Assembly (NCBI GenBank): GCA_024509875.1
Contig: JAMPIV010000305.1
Location: forward strand, 845,001-909,000
Reading direction: 5' to 3'
Length of the DNA: 64,000 bases
From: Oreohelix idahoensis
Taxonomy: Eukaryota; Mollusca; Gastropoda; Stylommatophora; Oreohelicidae
Shown here piece after piece: positions 20,649 through 32,598 of this stretch. The position numbers and the translations under genes were made by a program. Positions within the stretch are counted from its first letter, which is position 1; each line of letters starts with the position of its first letter. Below the pieces are notes generated by a model that saw only the letters and a list, made by a program, of their open reading frames with translations, ran no database searches and had not been told where the DNA came from.

Positions 20649-23127
20649 TGTCGTAGATTTTTGATAGGAGAATTAAGACTTGGGTTCGTCCCTTCTGAAT
20701 AGATTTGAACGAGTGATAGCCACAGTGAGAGATGATGGTAGAAATAGATTTCCAACGAGTGAGATGGTAGAATGTGATAGAGGCTGTTTCTGAGATCGAG
20801 AAATCTTCTCTCTCTCTCACCTATCTTCTACGACAGATTTAGAATAGTCAGACAGTCTAACACCTATAAATATATTAATATATATTACCACTCACGTGCA
20901 CACCCACAATTGACGACAGTGAGACACATAGACGGGGGAAAACTATAACAATGATTATATAGATATTTTTGGAACGAAACTGACCGACACGCTGGAATAA
21001 TTATTGAGTAGTTTAATTATCATAACAAACTTCTCTCACAACATATAAAAGTACATCAAAGCATATACAAAAAGTCATAAAAATCAAGGAATTGCTACAA
21101 GAAATGATAGACCCACAGTTATGATCTTCCCTCGATGTTTAGCCCACAGTCCCGTTAGGAGAAAGATAATAGCCCAAAGAGTCACAGATACATATGATTT
21201 GGTCTAATATTTTCCCCGTTTTTTTTCAAGGTATGGACAGACTGGATATCTCTGCTCTATTCTAAGGGAATTATGGTTAGCAATACTTGCATAAAGAAAG
21301 TTAAGACAGCAAAATGGGTGCCAAATTACAACAATAAAGAAACACTCAGACCTGCATTCACTCTATTTACTCAGCCGTGGCCACGTGCACTCTTGCATAC
21401 TTACAGCTTTGTTAACAGCATCTGGAAACATAATTTTTAGGACATTCACATACAGAATCCTCAATGGCAGTCTTTGACCAAGAAATCCCCAGTTCCAAAA
21501 AGACGGGTTGAATTCTCTGCTTCCGGGAACGATTCCTTGGGTGTTCTTATTTTTCGGATGTCTGTTTAGGTCACATTTAAATTGTCCAGGCACGAACATT
21601 AACAACGAGCACAGTGTCAATAGCTTAGGTTTCTAGAAATGAGGAATGTCAGATCGGTGTCTACTTTCAGAAAAGGACTATCTTTGGTCACCACACCACT
21701 AGTCAAAACTCCGTCGGAATGTTACTGACGTTAATATGTCACTTGCCACATAGGCTAAAAATGTACTTGAGTTGTTTCTCAGGAAGAATTAAATATGGCG
21801 CGATAGGCCTGTTACTTCATTTAACCTATAGGGTACTTGCAAAGATTATGCACCAAGGCTTTCAAGGAAAATGTTTTAGTTCTTCACAGATATTACTCAT
21901 CAGTACTTAACGCTGGCAAAGTTAGGGTTAACCCCAGTATTCACTGAATAAAGGAAAAACACATATAAAATAATTATACATACTAGGTACTTGTTATAAC
22001 ATACATTTTTAAACTGCAAGCGTACAGCTTGACTTATCATTTAAAACTTCCCGTAAAATAAGTTATATACATAAAAATCAATCAGCATGAATTAGGAATA
22101 CTTACGTATCTCGTCAATACTCACTGATGTAGCATTTCAGTTATAAGTTAATTTAGAAAAATTATCGACTGAGTATTTAGCAGTTAAATTAAATTCATTA
22201 ATAGCCGACCGAGTTTAAGCTAGAAATTATAATTTATTCTGTTTTTCCACTGTAACTCGACGACTGGAGAATATAACAGACATAAATTAATCACTCTGCA
22301 CAAAAGAAACTAGTAGGATAAAATAGGTGATTTAACACTTAATCACTCGCAAAATCTAGGTATACTAAATATAATATTTACCTCAACACAGAACTACGGT
22401 ATCACAACGAAACTAAGAGATTTCACTTATAAGTTTAAGTATCTAGAACGAAGTGACCACGTCTACTGCAAAATGGAGAATGAGTGAAATCAAGTTTAAA
22501 ACTCTGATTATATCTATAAAACAAACAAAGACTCCCACTATTCCCAAAAACCCGATCTCTCCTCTCTCCTAACACCTACGTTAACTTAGATGCATGCCGT
22601 AACTGCCACCGTGCGTCTTCACACCTACTTTAACAAACTGGCCGTGGAGCGTGAGTGCCATATGAGAAATGCTAGACACTCTGTCTGCTCTGCGCGAGCA
22701 TGTCTGGCGCGATTCACACCTCACCGAGCAACTCAGCCAAGGAACTCGCGTGACAGGTGCAAATGCTAGACGATAAGTCTCAATTACGCGCCGTGCAGAT
22801 GGAAAATGTAGACAGTTGTCTGCTTTCCCCTGTCTTACTGGACGAATATACACAGTTTCGTCCACTGGCATCTACGTAATAGACTGCATTCTAACGCTGT
22901 CTCGTCTCGTGCAGAGATTGACACGTTAGGTGATCTACTGCGTTTCTAAATCAGAAAACGAAACCGGGCGAAAGTTTGAATGGGAAAATAGTAATGTTAA
23001 TAGTCGCAAACGTACGAATGCGAAAAACACAGGAAAAGGATAAAGAGTGATAATAAAATAGAGGACACAGGTAGAAAAAAAAGAAGAGAATATAGAAAAT
23101 TTATAGATCATAAAACTCTCTGCGACA
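20649..23127 (-). repeat. 5' LTR of element B
   Basis: A 2479-bp LTR. On the minus strand it ends TCTACGACA at 20649 and is followed by AATGTGTAGGCTCGTTTCCGG, a likely primer-binding stretch that resembles the tRNA-Pro-type site loosely. It begins TGTCGCAGAG at 23127, directly against the interrupted Gag of A. Confidence 0.9.
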
Positions 23128-23639
23128 AAACCCATAAGTAGTAGCTAGTGTCTCAAATCTGCTTAAAATGACACTATGTCATCATCTTTTTCGACAAAAG
23201 GGTCTAAATGAAAACTCATGGCTGAGTTGGAGGCCACCTGGCTTGCAGCAGAGTCTTAGGTGGATGGGCTGTTACCATTTTCAGGAGCATGGCCTTGCAA
23301 CTCCAACTCCCTTAGTCGTAGCTCATGTTCCCTCTGTAATCGTTTTTCCTCCTTTTCAGCCTCCATCTGTAATAGTAATCGTTTTTCCTCCCTTTCAGCC
23401 TCCAATTTTTTTTCTTCCAACTGCAACCTTTTTATTTCAGCCTCCCTATCAGCCTCTAATTTCTTAGCCTCCCTAGCATCTTCTAATAGAATTCTTTTCT
23501 CTTCCGCTAACCTCCTATCTTCTCGTTCAATAAACTTATCACATTCTGCTGTTACGTATGCAATCAGACCTTGCCCCTCCATTCCCATGTCCTTCGCAGC
23601 CTGCATAGTAGCCGATCTAAATTTGGCCAAGTCCGCCAT
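23128..23639 (-). pseudogene. Element A: N-terminal part of Gag
   Basis: Starts MADLAKFRSATMQAAKDMG at 23639 and runs through a Glu/Lys/Arg coiled coil to GHAPENGNSPST, where it stops (23256). The remaining bases to 23128 still encode the conserved SxMSFHLDPFVEKDDD block but with one-base deletions. It continues on the other side of element B at 14185. The same start and order are found in C (46861) and D (59895). Confidence 0.85.
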
Positions 23640-23768
23640 CCTATAAGTAGTACTTAATATGATTAACTAATTAAAATAACCAACAAATATTTCTAATTAA
23701 CACAATAACAATGGGCAGTGATAGTTCACCTAACTCTCCACACTTATTTACTTTTACAATTTTGAAAT

Positions 23769-23786
23769 CCCGGAGCAAGCGTCCCA
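23769..23786 (-). promoter_or_regulatory. Candidate primer-binding site of element A
   Basis: Five bases after the 5' LTR end the minus strand reads TGGGACGCTTGCTCCGGG. The sites of C (46651-46667) and D (59708-59725) start TGG at the same distance and share the GGCTYG..CCGGG character, roughly complementary to a tRNA-Pro 3' end. The tRNA is inferred by resemblance only. Confidence 0.5.
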
Positions 23787-24103
23787 ATTCATGTGGTGGG
23801 TTTTGATGTTAAAAGGTTAAGTATTAATTGTCTACAGATGTGAGGTCAGCTATGCAAGTCCCTGAGTCTAATTGTTGATGAAGTTGTTCTCAGGGTACCT
23901 GTCTGCTACCACCCTACGACCTCAATCTGCTATATATTTTGAACCTAATTATATGTTATGGTGTCTGGATGTTATCTGGCTAAGTGTCTAGGGTATAACG
24001 CAATGTAATGTTAATAAAAATGACAACAACTACACCTATAACTTAATGAACAAGTAATTAAACAAGTCGCTGAGTAAATTTTGAATGAAAATCTTTTTTA
24101 CAA

Positions 24104-24139
24104 TTTATTTTGCCTGTATCGCAATGGCTGGGATACAGG
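24104..24139 (-). promoter_or_regulatory. Stem-loop before the poly(A) signal in A's LTR
   Basis: On the minus strand CCTGTATC pairs with GATACAGG (24113-24120 and 24132-24139) around an 11-base loop, and AATAAA follows at once (24104-24109). Its relative in C has the same place and loop size but a different stem sequence. Confidence 0.6.
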
Positions 24140-25805
24140 ACTGTTTAAAACTCAAAAGATAATGCAATTTATTTACATCAAAGTAATTTAAAACAACAAC
24201 TGTGTCTGTTATTATTAATATAGATTGTTCCTGACTGGAAGTGTTCTGATGAAGCAATAACTCCTATGAATGGACACGCTTCGGAGGAACGACTTGTATC
24301 ATCATGTCAAGAAAACTGATTGATATATTAATGATGGAGAGTATGATTAAATGAACCAGCACACACCCGTGGACAATTGGGCTTAACTATGTGTCGTAGA
24401 ACTTGTGATGTCCTTCTCACAACCACCTTCTTCCCGACTGCAACGTCTGAATACTGCTTCCGACTCTTTAGAATAAAGGCAAACAGGTAGTTTTTGCCTC
24501 GAGCTTGCAGCTTCAGGAGTACGTATATTTTGGTATGTTGCTCACTGATTGTCTCAAGATAGAACCCGCATCAATGAAATAATACACAATTTGTAGGTTA
24601 ACCGGCGATCAATGGGCACATTCAGATCGCCACTGATGCAGAACAGCGAAGGCACTGGTCATGTATTCCTTGCGTCTGAAGCTAACACTACTTATGCGAT
24701 TTTAATTTTCAAATAGCAACTAATGCTGGTTTCAAATCGTTTTTATCACTCCTCTTAGTCTATTCGACCACAGCCAATCGAATTATGTTATGCCCACTAG
24801 CCTCTTTTTTTTTCAAAAATAAATTACACTTTCAAAAATGTACCGTTCCACCCCCCTTTTTCCCCTACGGGCAAAGTTGAGTGAGGACTACAATGCGTAT
24901 GTCTCTGTGTCTTCTCTTTACCATATTCTGTTATTATCTAAGCGTTTTTACTGTAAAATATTATAACATTATGGGTAGTATTATCTTCTAATAAACAAGT
25001 ATTAGCATTTTATTTGTCAACTGTCCTTGCTTTTATTTTATTATTCATCGAGGTTTCATTGGGCCACCCTTTCTCTCCCCTTTTTGTATCACACTGCATA
25101 AGCTATCTTTTCAAATATGCCTCCATGCAAATCCCCCACTTACATTTTTCTCTCTCTCGCTCGTTCGTTTTCAAAACGAAGCAACGCGTTAGGATTCATC
25201 AGACAATATTATCACGGTATACAGGAAATGCGAGCCTGTCTGTGTGTTTATATTAATCGTCTCCCTATCTAAGTGGTTATACATTCAAACTGCACTACTA
25301 ATGAACGGGGTGGGGCAAGCGGTGAGGTTTCCTCTCATTCAAATAGCAGACACTACTGCTTTATTTAACTTTAACTTTTTGGAAAAAATATGCCCCTAGC
25401 AACCGCGTAACTATGGCCAAGTAGTTTTTATTCAAACTCTCAACCATTCTTTCGCGTTTAGTTTTAGAATAAGCAAGGGCTGTGACGTCAGCTGTCGCCT
25501 GTCGTCCTAGTTTGAAATTTTAAAAAAACCAACGCTTGTCAAGGTTGCATTTTTCCTTCTCTCATGTCATTCCTCCGTTTCTTTTATTCTATCACTCCGT
25601 TTGAAACTAACTATGCTTGTCGGTCTGTCAAAAGGCTTGTATTGTAGAGGAAATGGGTATTGCGGAGAGGGGAAAAGCTAACAGTTTTTTGTGAATCGTT
25701 TACTATGGCGTACTGCTTGTTAGAACCACCATGACGGCGGGCTATGGTGACGATGTAGAACACTACTCCCTATTTAATCTCTATGGTTTTTGAGTTTATA
25801 AGCAG

Positions 25806-26959
25806 TGTCGTAATTTTTTTCAGAGAGAGTTCTGATGGATATTGGTCCCTTTAGAGTGTAGAATGATAGTGAAGGCTCTGTGGGAATAAGGATTTAGGAA
25901 AGTCAAGTAGTAGATTCACAAGTGCTGGGAAGAGTAAGGACAGTCTCTTATTACGACAATATTTGTCTCTCAAAAACTATTCCTACCACTCTTCTGATCA
26001 AACAATTGTTTGTCAGTTCCAGTCGCTCGGGCGCACACAACGATTTGGTGATTCTGACGCTCAACGTACATGAATACGGACTACAATAACAAATATGGGA
26101 AATGATTGATTTGGGCCAGCCGACACCAATGCTAATAAAGTTAATACTTTTATTATCATAAAAATCAAGTCACAAATAATTATCAATTTACAGTCAGAAA
26201 TCAAAGGTTACAGAATACAAATATGACAAGGGGGAGGGGGTTTTGATGAGAAGTATCCCATACACCTTTACCCGCTTGTATTTACTAACAGAAAAGACCC
26301 AGTCCCAAAGACAAGGGGGGGGGGGTGATGATGATGATCAGAGATAGGCAATTTAACCCAATGGTAAATTTTTTACTCTGAGGCAAGGGGTAACAGTGAT
26401 AAGGGGGTAGAGAAAAAGCTAGGGTTCTCACATGTTTTCCTTTATCCAACAAATTTTACGGGAGGGGGAAATGAACACAGTTAAACAATCCCGCTAAGAG
26501 AAATCCCGTACAATGAATACAGTACACCTTAATACTAGGTCGAACTAATTATAAGGGTAAAAAAAGATTAAATCTCCTTTCATTAAAAAACACGCTTGGC
26601 TGGCCAGCACACAGGCACACACACAGACTTACCAAATGGTGAATTCTGGCACTTCCTAGGAATTTTACAATAGCAGATAATACCGTAGAACAATGGAAAT
26701 TGTCTTTTTATTTCTTCTGTGTCAGGCCCCAGATTTATCGAGGTGGGCTGGTAGCTAATAGTCTCAAAAAATCGCCAGACGGTGAAGCGTAAAGGCTACT
26801 TTTTTTTTTTTTTTGGATAAAAAGTTCCTAATGAATGGCACAGGCACTTGGCTAAGTGTGAGGTATGGTGTGGTTTCTAAGATGGGCACAGCTGGTGAAG
26901 ATAACTTTCTTTTGCCGTAATGTCACAACTACAAAACACTGAGATAGGTTCTTCTTCGT

Positions 26960-26991
<32 letters not shown>

Positions 26992-28400
26992 GGGGGTTAA
27001 AATCCACTGAATATACTTGACAGACAGTGTTCAGGTAAATCTATGTTCTTCTTCACAAAAAGAGAGCATGAGTAGAATATTGCTACTGGCGACTGTTCTG
27101 CTTCCAGTTTTAACGACTTTATGAATTAGTATTTTAAAAGTGTTTCTTGGGTGGCTTTGTTCTCAGTTAAATTCAGAGGAGCGAGACCCGCAACAGGTCG
27201 CCACAAGTTTAGCTTTAAAAAAGTTCATATGTCACTATAGTAATCGAACTGGGTCGGCAAGGCTCTATATATATTCTATTGCTGAGAAGTGGCTGCTTAA
27301 ATGCTGCCTAATTGCTGGGATGCGAGGTTCGAAAGATCACTCTGGATACAAATAGAAAAAAAACATGAAATGCAATGAAATCATATTAAAATCTAACGCG
27401 CGATACATTTACAGTTAGACTATTTTCTGCGCTCGCGTCTTTAATTAATAAATCAAGAAAAAAACTCTCCGTGAGGTTAATAATTTTAAAAGCACATCTA
27501 TCTATACAGAACTAAACTGTATTAAAGTCACAATTCCCTTAACAGTTGCAAAATTAATTTACGCGGCTATTGTATTAGGAAATTAACCTATAGATGTAAC
27601 ATTTAGTTTGCACTGGAACTTTGAAAATGGGTTTATTTAATAAGTTTAAATTTACACCACAATCCAGTGAAATAAAAATGAAATAACTAGACCACTGATC
27701 ACTCGAAGCTAAAGTATAAATTACCGTCCGCACAGAAAAGAATTCACTCCAATAGCCAACAATTTAGATGAAATCTAGCAGGAATTTAACTATATGCTAG
27801 TGAATCTTAGAATGCTGTCAGAACGAATGATAAAGTTGCCCTTTTCAGATTCTGTATATATCTAACGGGAATGTAAGTTAAATGGGTCGTGTGAAAATTT
27901 CGCGCCTCTTCAGATCCCAGGGAAAGTCGAAGTTATTTAGCTGCCATGCTAACCGCGATGGCCCGACTGGCTTCCGATCTTCGTTCGTCTCAGGCTGCTC
28001 GCGCGAGGATGTGAAATTTCTGCGAGACTAGCCTCGTTCGCGGTGAGTTTCCTGATTCCTCAGATCGTATCCGCTACGCTGAGCGCTCCGTCTCTCCCGT
28101 CCCATAGTCTTTCGGGCAAGCCTGCCGGTTGCCACAGAGGTGCGAAGTCTGCAAGAAGCTTTCTTCTGACCGCTCGTGTCCATCTTGCGAACGGTTCAGT
28201 GTTCGCACGGAGATGCTAAATTTCTGCTTCTCTGTTCTGGGGCTCGTCTTTGACTGCTTAGATCATAGCCGCTACTCTTCGTTGATGAAAAGTTACAACA
28301 ATACTGATGTTCAGGGGTTCTAATATTATGAAAAGCTAAAGTCCCTTTAATCATCCATCAAATCAGGGAAAATTCACTGTCAAACTAGAAGTACGTCACA
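25806..28400 (-). mobile_element. Solo LTR, B-related, 2595 bp
   Basis: Ends TGTCGTAATTTT (25806) and GTACGTCACA (28400) with a 5-bp duplication AGCAG on each side (25801-25805, 28401-28405). The 25806 end resembles the reversed 3' end of B's LTR (TGTCGTA..., GGTCCCTT...), so the element was on the minus strand. It lies in the 5' LTR of A. It holds a G31 run (26960-26990), a GATGAT repeat near 26320 and a partly duplicated GC-richer block at 27950-28300. No coding sequence is supported. Confidence 0.85.
26960..26990. repeat. poly(G) run of 31
   Basis: Thirty-one consecutive G followed by A and five G. It lies within the solo LTR. Length is likely to vary and may contain assembly error. Confidence 0.9.
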
Positions 28401-28449
28401 AGCAGTAATATTTTATCTATTTGATCGGGGTATCAGGGATCTTACTACA

Positions 28450-28624
28450 AAACCTACATTCTGTCCTTTACTTAATCTCATTCTTCTATCATTTACTAGA
28501 CACAGTATTAAGGCCTTTGTCTGGTGTAATCTGGCCTATACTGTTTCATAGTGGAGCTGCAGCAGTGATTGCGTCTATAATTAGTCTGGGTCGTCCTATG
28601 GTACATATCTGGGTCGCGTGGGGG
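28450..28624 (+). repeat. Unit U, second copy
   Basis: Matches 2608-2800 (TAGACACAGTATTAAGG, AGTGATTGCGTC) and again precedes an S1 SINE. It was next to the SINE ending at 3361 before element A was inserted. Confidence 0.6.
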
Positions 28625-28900
28625 TTCATGCTAGACCTCTGTCAGTGAAGCATTATTTTTGTAATGCTTAGCTGGCAGAGTGGATAGTGACGATTCGCTC
28701 CCGTGGCTAGGTGGTGGGTGCCGTTCGGAAGGCCCTGGTTCGATCCCTGTAAGCCTATCACTTCTGTTGTTTTTCTGTTGTCTGGTCTTCTACTTCTTTT
28801 TTTTTTCCCACTGAGTGCCTGATCATACCTTTGTGTGTTCTTTGTTTATTTATTTACTGTTTACAGGCCTCGAGTTTCCCCTCCTTATTTGTTTATACAA
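28625..28900 (+). mobile_element. tRNA-derived SINE, family S1
   Basis: Best-preserved S1 copy: stem-loop around the A box, box B GGTTCGATCCC (28737-28747), CTGTTGTTTTTCTGTTGTC block and CAGGCCTCGAGTTTCCCC tail. It is not in the ORF-bearing parts of the window and encodes no protein. Confidence 0.8.
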
Positions 28901-28942
28901 AATTCATACCGTGTTAATGAGGGCTGTTACCACATACATATA

Positions 28943-30241
28943 CAGTACTTTGCAAAAAAAATGGCAGTCATATTGCTCAGCTAAATAAGCTGAAATCTAA
29001 TTAAATATGCATGTTCTGCCCCAAATTTGCACTCCACTTAAGTGAGCAAACACTACCAAAAGTAAAAAAAAATTAGCGTAGAGTAACGTCCCTTGATATA
29101 AGAGCAGACGACAATTTCTAATGCTAGTGTCAGAAAATGGATACAAAGTCAAAGTGTATGTTAATTTCACAGCTTTGGAATGAAGGAAATCAAACATGTA
29201 CCAACATTTCTAAAACCTTGAACATTCCTGAGCGGACTGTCTACAGAGTTGTGAGTAAATTAAAAGCAGGTAATTTAATCGAGCGAAAAGAAGTTAGTGG
29301 GAGGCCAAGAATTTTGGTCACAAAGGACCATCGGTGTCTCGCCCAAATCGTTCGGGCTGGGTCAATGAAGAGTGTAGAAAACATACGGCAGCGCATGATC
29401 GAGTTGGGAAGCCCAGAGGTATCTAATGCTTCTGTCAACCGGGAGCTACACAGGATGAATTACACAAAAAAGCGGGTAATTTCGTCACCATTGCTCACAG
29501 AGACTCACAAACAGATGCGCTTGAACTGGTGCCACGAACACCAAAATTTGTCATGGGACAATGTGATTTAGTCAGATGAATGTTATGTTTGGTCTTATCC
29601 TGCTCAAATAAATATTTGGATGAAAGACTCTGTAACGCCTGTGTACCAGCGACCGAAACATACCAATAAATTCCATCTTTGGGGAGGGGTGGCAGCAAGA
29701 GGTGCCACCCCACTGTGTGTTTTCACAGGAATTCTCACGAAAGAAAGGTACATCGACATACTAGAGGGACACCTTCTGCCATTTATGCAGGTCATGTACC
29801 CCGATGGGTGCACATTTCAACATGACAATGACCCAAATCATACAGCTCATACCCCAAAAGCATGTTTGCAAGAGAAGAATGTGATAGTGCTGAAGTGGCC
29901 CAGCAACAGTCCCGATCAAAACCCAATTGAAAACGTTTGGGCACTACTCAAGAATCATTTAAAAAAGAGTGGACTCAGAGACGTTGAACAATTGAAGAAG
30001 GTAGCTGAAAAATACTGGGACAGTCTGACTCTCAATTACCTACAAACATTTGTGGGAAGTATGCCTCGCCGCATCCAGGCTTGCCTTGCTGGAGAAGGCA
30101 ACATTATATTGTACTGAAACCACTGTTAATAGATAGGGGAGATACCAATCTTCCTCTGGACATACAGTTTTTATTATTATTTGCTTCTATGAGTGTGCTG
30201 CGTTGCGAAAATATGACTGCCATTTTTTTTGCAAAGTACTG
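28943..30241 (+). mobile_element. Tc1-type transposon 1
   Basis: The ends CAGTACTTTGCAAAAAAAAT (28943) and its reverse complement at 30241 bound 1299 bp, with TA on each side. It holds one transposase frame with one stop. The site lies in AT-rich DNA after the SINE cluster. Confidence 0.92.
29137..30117 (+). pseudogene. Tc1 transposase (DD34E) with one in-frame stop
   Basis: About 326 codons, close to the usual Tc1 length. Residues 1-110 form the paired HTH DNA-binding part (NIPERTVYRVVSKLKAG). The catalytic part has SDECYVW (first Asp), FQHDNDPNH (second Asp) and SPDQNPIENVW, the Glu lying 35 positions after the second Asp (DD34E). A TAG at 29569-29571, just before the first catalytic SDE, splits it; both halves are in the same phase. 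It would otherwise excise and insert DNA at TA sites. Confidence 0.9.
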
Positions 30242-30711
30242 TATATATATAACTTAATGATATTATGTATGTATGTATGTAGAGACTTTCCCCAACTAGA
30301 TTCAGTATAGAAAGTAAAATAATGGTGCATAAAATTTGCCACATAATAATTACAGGGCAGAGAAAAATAAGAAAATATCACTCGCACGGGAACGCAATAC
30401 ATACATATATACTGAAGCACATTAAAAACGCACCACTATTATACAGTATATACTGATGCCGAGAAGCTGGGAAAAAAAGTGTGGGAATGGATTTTCCCCG
30501 TGTTTGTCATGAGGTAGAGAGCGAATGGCTGCTGGAATGGAATGTGCATGATTCAACCCACGGGTTTGTGTACAGACTACATGAAAACAATGAAACTTAC
30601 ACGTGCAACACGATTCCCAACAGCTATGACCCTGAAAATGTGTACGCGTTGTGGCAGTATACTCGGTATAAAAAGGCCGTTGAGACAAAACACCCAGTAC
30701 ATGTGCTTGAA

Positions 30712-31523
30712 ATGCCACGACTATCTGAAAACGACCGTCAACGAGCCATTGGTATGTTGGAGACCGGAATGAGCTCGCGGGCCATTGCCAGATGGATGAA
30801 TTGCCACCACAGCACTATTGTACATCTCAATGAACGTTACGGAACCACTGGCAGTGTCCGGGATAGACTTCGGAGTGGCCAACCACGAGTTACTACCCCT
30901 GCGCAAGATCGTCATATTGTGCTGAGTCACCTAAGGAATCGTTCTCTCCCGGCAAGTCAAACAGCAAGAGCAATAGCGGGTAGACATGGGCAAGTCTCTC
31001 GAATGACAGTCATACGACGACTCAGAGATACAGGCCTTACTGCAAGACGACCTTATGTTGGGCCAAACTTGACTCACAGACATCGTCAGCAGCGCCTGCA
31101 ATGGGCAGAGCAACATGTCAGATGGACTAGACTGCAGTGGAATGCTGTCCTATTCACAGACGAGAGCAGATTCAACATATCCTTTGGGGAGCCGCGCTAG
31201 CGTAGTGGTTACAACACCGTTCTGGCGACCGGGTGATTCAGGATCAAACCCGGGCGACGGCATTTGAGGATTTTTCGTCGACCGGGAATTGGACTGGATT
31301 AACTCGAGACCTGACGATGACATTTGAAGGAGTGTCGTCGACCAGGGATTGGCGGCTCCTGAGCCGACCCAGCTCTAATGGGTACCTCCGAAATCGGCGA
31401 GTATTTGCCTGAATGGCGAGGGACACCTGTCTCTGTACAAGAAAAGGGATACTCACGTAAAATCAATGTCAGGTTAGACATTAACAATAACCTGAGATTT
31501 CGCCTCGAGTATTAGCGGGCGTA

Positions 31524-31561
<38 letters not shown>

Positions 31562-32110
31562 ATATCCTTTGCTGATGGACGTATGCGGATTTGGCGACGG
31601 TGTGGAGAGCGCTTTGCAGATTGCTGTGTTCGTCAGCACAACCGATTTGGAGGTGGCAGTATTCACATTTGGGGAGGATTCAGTTTTCACCATCGCTTGC
31701 CTCTTCACGTCTTCCGTGGAAATGTTAATGCTGTGACATATCGAGATGAGGTTCTGGATGCATTGGTTGCTCCTGCGTTCACAAATTATCCAGACTTGCA
31801 GCTTCTCCATCAGGATAACGCACGTGCGCACACCACATGCATTACGCAGCAATATCTACAGCAGCAGAACATTGTGACGATTGATTGGCCTGCCCTATCA
31901 CCAGACATATCCCCTATAGAACATATGTGGGACGAGCTTGGACGCAGAGTCTACAGGCAAGGTTCTCCAGCTAATCTGCAACAGCTCGAAGCTGCTCTTA
32001 CACGTAAATGGGACTTGATTATCCGGAATTTCCTTCAGAGACTTGTGAGTTCCATGCGGAGCCGCTGCCAAGCTTCTTTGCAAGCACACGGTGGACATAC
32101 CAGATACTGA
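30712..32110 (+). pseudogene. Tc1-like transposase (DD34E) interrupted by a SINE
   Basis: The likely start is the Met of MPRLSENDRQRAIGMLETG at 30712; the open frame goes back to 30481 but that part is outside the family. The N-terminal half has two HTH motifs (SSRAIARWMNCHHSTIVHL). The catalytic motifs are FTDESRFN, LLHQDNARAH and SPDISPIEHMWDEL (DD34E). An S2 SINE enters right after the first catalytic Asp region; coding resumes at 31561 and ends at 32110. Apart from the SINE both halves look whole. Confidence 0.9.
31187..31560 (+). mobile_element. tRNA-derived SINE, family S2, with 12-13-bp target duplication
   Basis: Near-identical to 4329-4692: GGGAGCCGCGCTAGCGTAG head, GGATCAAACCC box B, and a pure A tail of over 30. 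The transposase bases AACATATCCTTTG (31174-31186) recur after the tail (31559-31571). Long tail and clean flanks suggest a recent insertion. Confidence 0.92.
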
Positions 32111-32327
32111 GGATAGTGTGAATGAATTTTTTTATTGGTTGCATTTTTGGTTTCCTCCCTTGCCTGCACAGAATGCAATGAATTTCATAACAATGAAATG
32201 TACAAATTAATGACCAGCATGGATTCATAGGAAAATGAATAAAGATTCCAAATATGTAAACACTTATATTTACATTTCACACTCTGTTCCTGGATTATAC
32301 AGGTGGTGCGTTTTTAATGTGCCTCAG

Positions 32328-32392
32328 TATATATCAGCATCTTTATTCTCCCGAAAATACATTGATATGTACTGACATGATATAATAAAATT
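32328..32392 (-). mobile_element. Third LINE 3' end beside ACATA repeats
   Basis: TCAGCATCTTTATTCTCC..AAATACATTGATATGTACTGACATGATATAATAA matches the 3' ends at 157 and 2289. Before Tc1 element 2 was inserted it adjoined the ACATACATATA tract at 30396-30411. Confidence 0.75.
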
Positions 32393-32550
32393 GTTTTTTT
32401 TTAAAATATAGTTTCGCCTCGTTTTGGCGAGGCGCGTCCCGTTCAACCTAGTCGGTTATATTAGGGAGCATATCCAAACACAACTTTTTTTCTTTTCTTT
32501 TTATTAGGGAGCATGTCCAAATATAAAAGACTTTTAGGTCTGAGGTTAAT
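32393..32550 (-). mobile_element. A-tailed retroposon 3' end with hairpins, minus copy
   Basis: On the minus strand this reads AACCGACTAGG..GAACGGGACGCGCC, a GCCTCG..CGAGGC stem (32416-32433) and an A-rich tail. The plus-strand copy at 42603-42716 has the same order. Here a short stretch (ATTAGGGAGCATRTCCAAA) is duplicated around 32462-32525. Confidence 0.6.
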
Positions 32551-32598
32551 TTCAAGCTGAACCGCTGAATCTCGGAATGACCCTAAGGTCTGACACAT

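Larger units (their letters stand above)
14186..23127 (-). mobile_element. LTR retrotransposon B (Gmr1-like, RT missing), inserted in the gag of A
   Basis: A complete nested element with LTRs at 14186-16660 and 20649-23127 (2475 and 2479 bp, nearly identical). Ends are TGTCG..CGACA. The target duplication, read on the minus strand, is GGTTT before and GGTTG after, one base different. The 3988-bp inside encodes Gag, protease, and integrase with its C-terminal GPF domain, then a polypurine tract AAAGGGGGG (about 16667-16677) and the 3' LTR. There is no RT or RNase H frame. The layout otherwise follows element C, where RT comes after integrase. One stop and one frameshift interrupt the coding region. 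Confidence 0.9.
3362..28449 (-). mobile_element. LTR retrotransposon A (Gmr1-like Ty3/Gypsy, integrase core missing), heavily nested
   Basis: A minus-strand LTR element whose two LTRs (3362-7932 and 23792-28449, each about 2.0 kb without insertions) both read TGTAGTAAGATCCC at the start and AAAACCCACCACA at the end. Flanks are GAACC (3357-3361) and AAACC (28450-28454), a 5-bp target duplication with one change. The internal part is 10370-14185 plus 23128-23791, split by element B. Order on the minus strand is primer site, Gag, decayed protease, integrase zinc domain, a non-integrase segment, GPY/F-type domain, RT, RNase H, polypurine tract. Integrase parts ahead of RT is the Gmr1-group order. 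The coding region has several frameshifts and stops, so the copy is dead. Confidence 0.85.
23792..28449 (-). repeat. 5' LTR of element A (split by a solo LTR)
   Basis: LTR sequence occupies 23792-25805 and 28401-28449, with a solo LTR between. It lacks the SINE, transposon and retroposon found in the other LTR and so gives the empty sites for those insertions. Minus-strand start is TGTAGTAAGATCCC; end is AAAACCCACCACA. Confidence 0.85.
30412..32327 (+). mobile_element. Tc1-type transposon 2, holding a SINE
   Basis: Ends CTGAAGCACATTAAAAACGC (30412) and GCGTTTTTAATGTGCCTCAG (32327) are inverted repeats of about 35 bp flanked by TA. Without the SINE at 31187-31560 the element is about 1.53 kb. 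It is inserted in the ACATACATA tract next to a LINE 3' end. Confidence 0.92.

Noticed and set aside
28625..28760. tRNA genes suggested by A and B boxes
   Set aside because: The heads belong to SINEs with long bodies and tails; no cloverleaf with a proper anticodon arm was made out.
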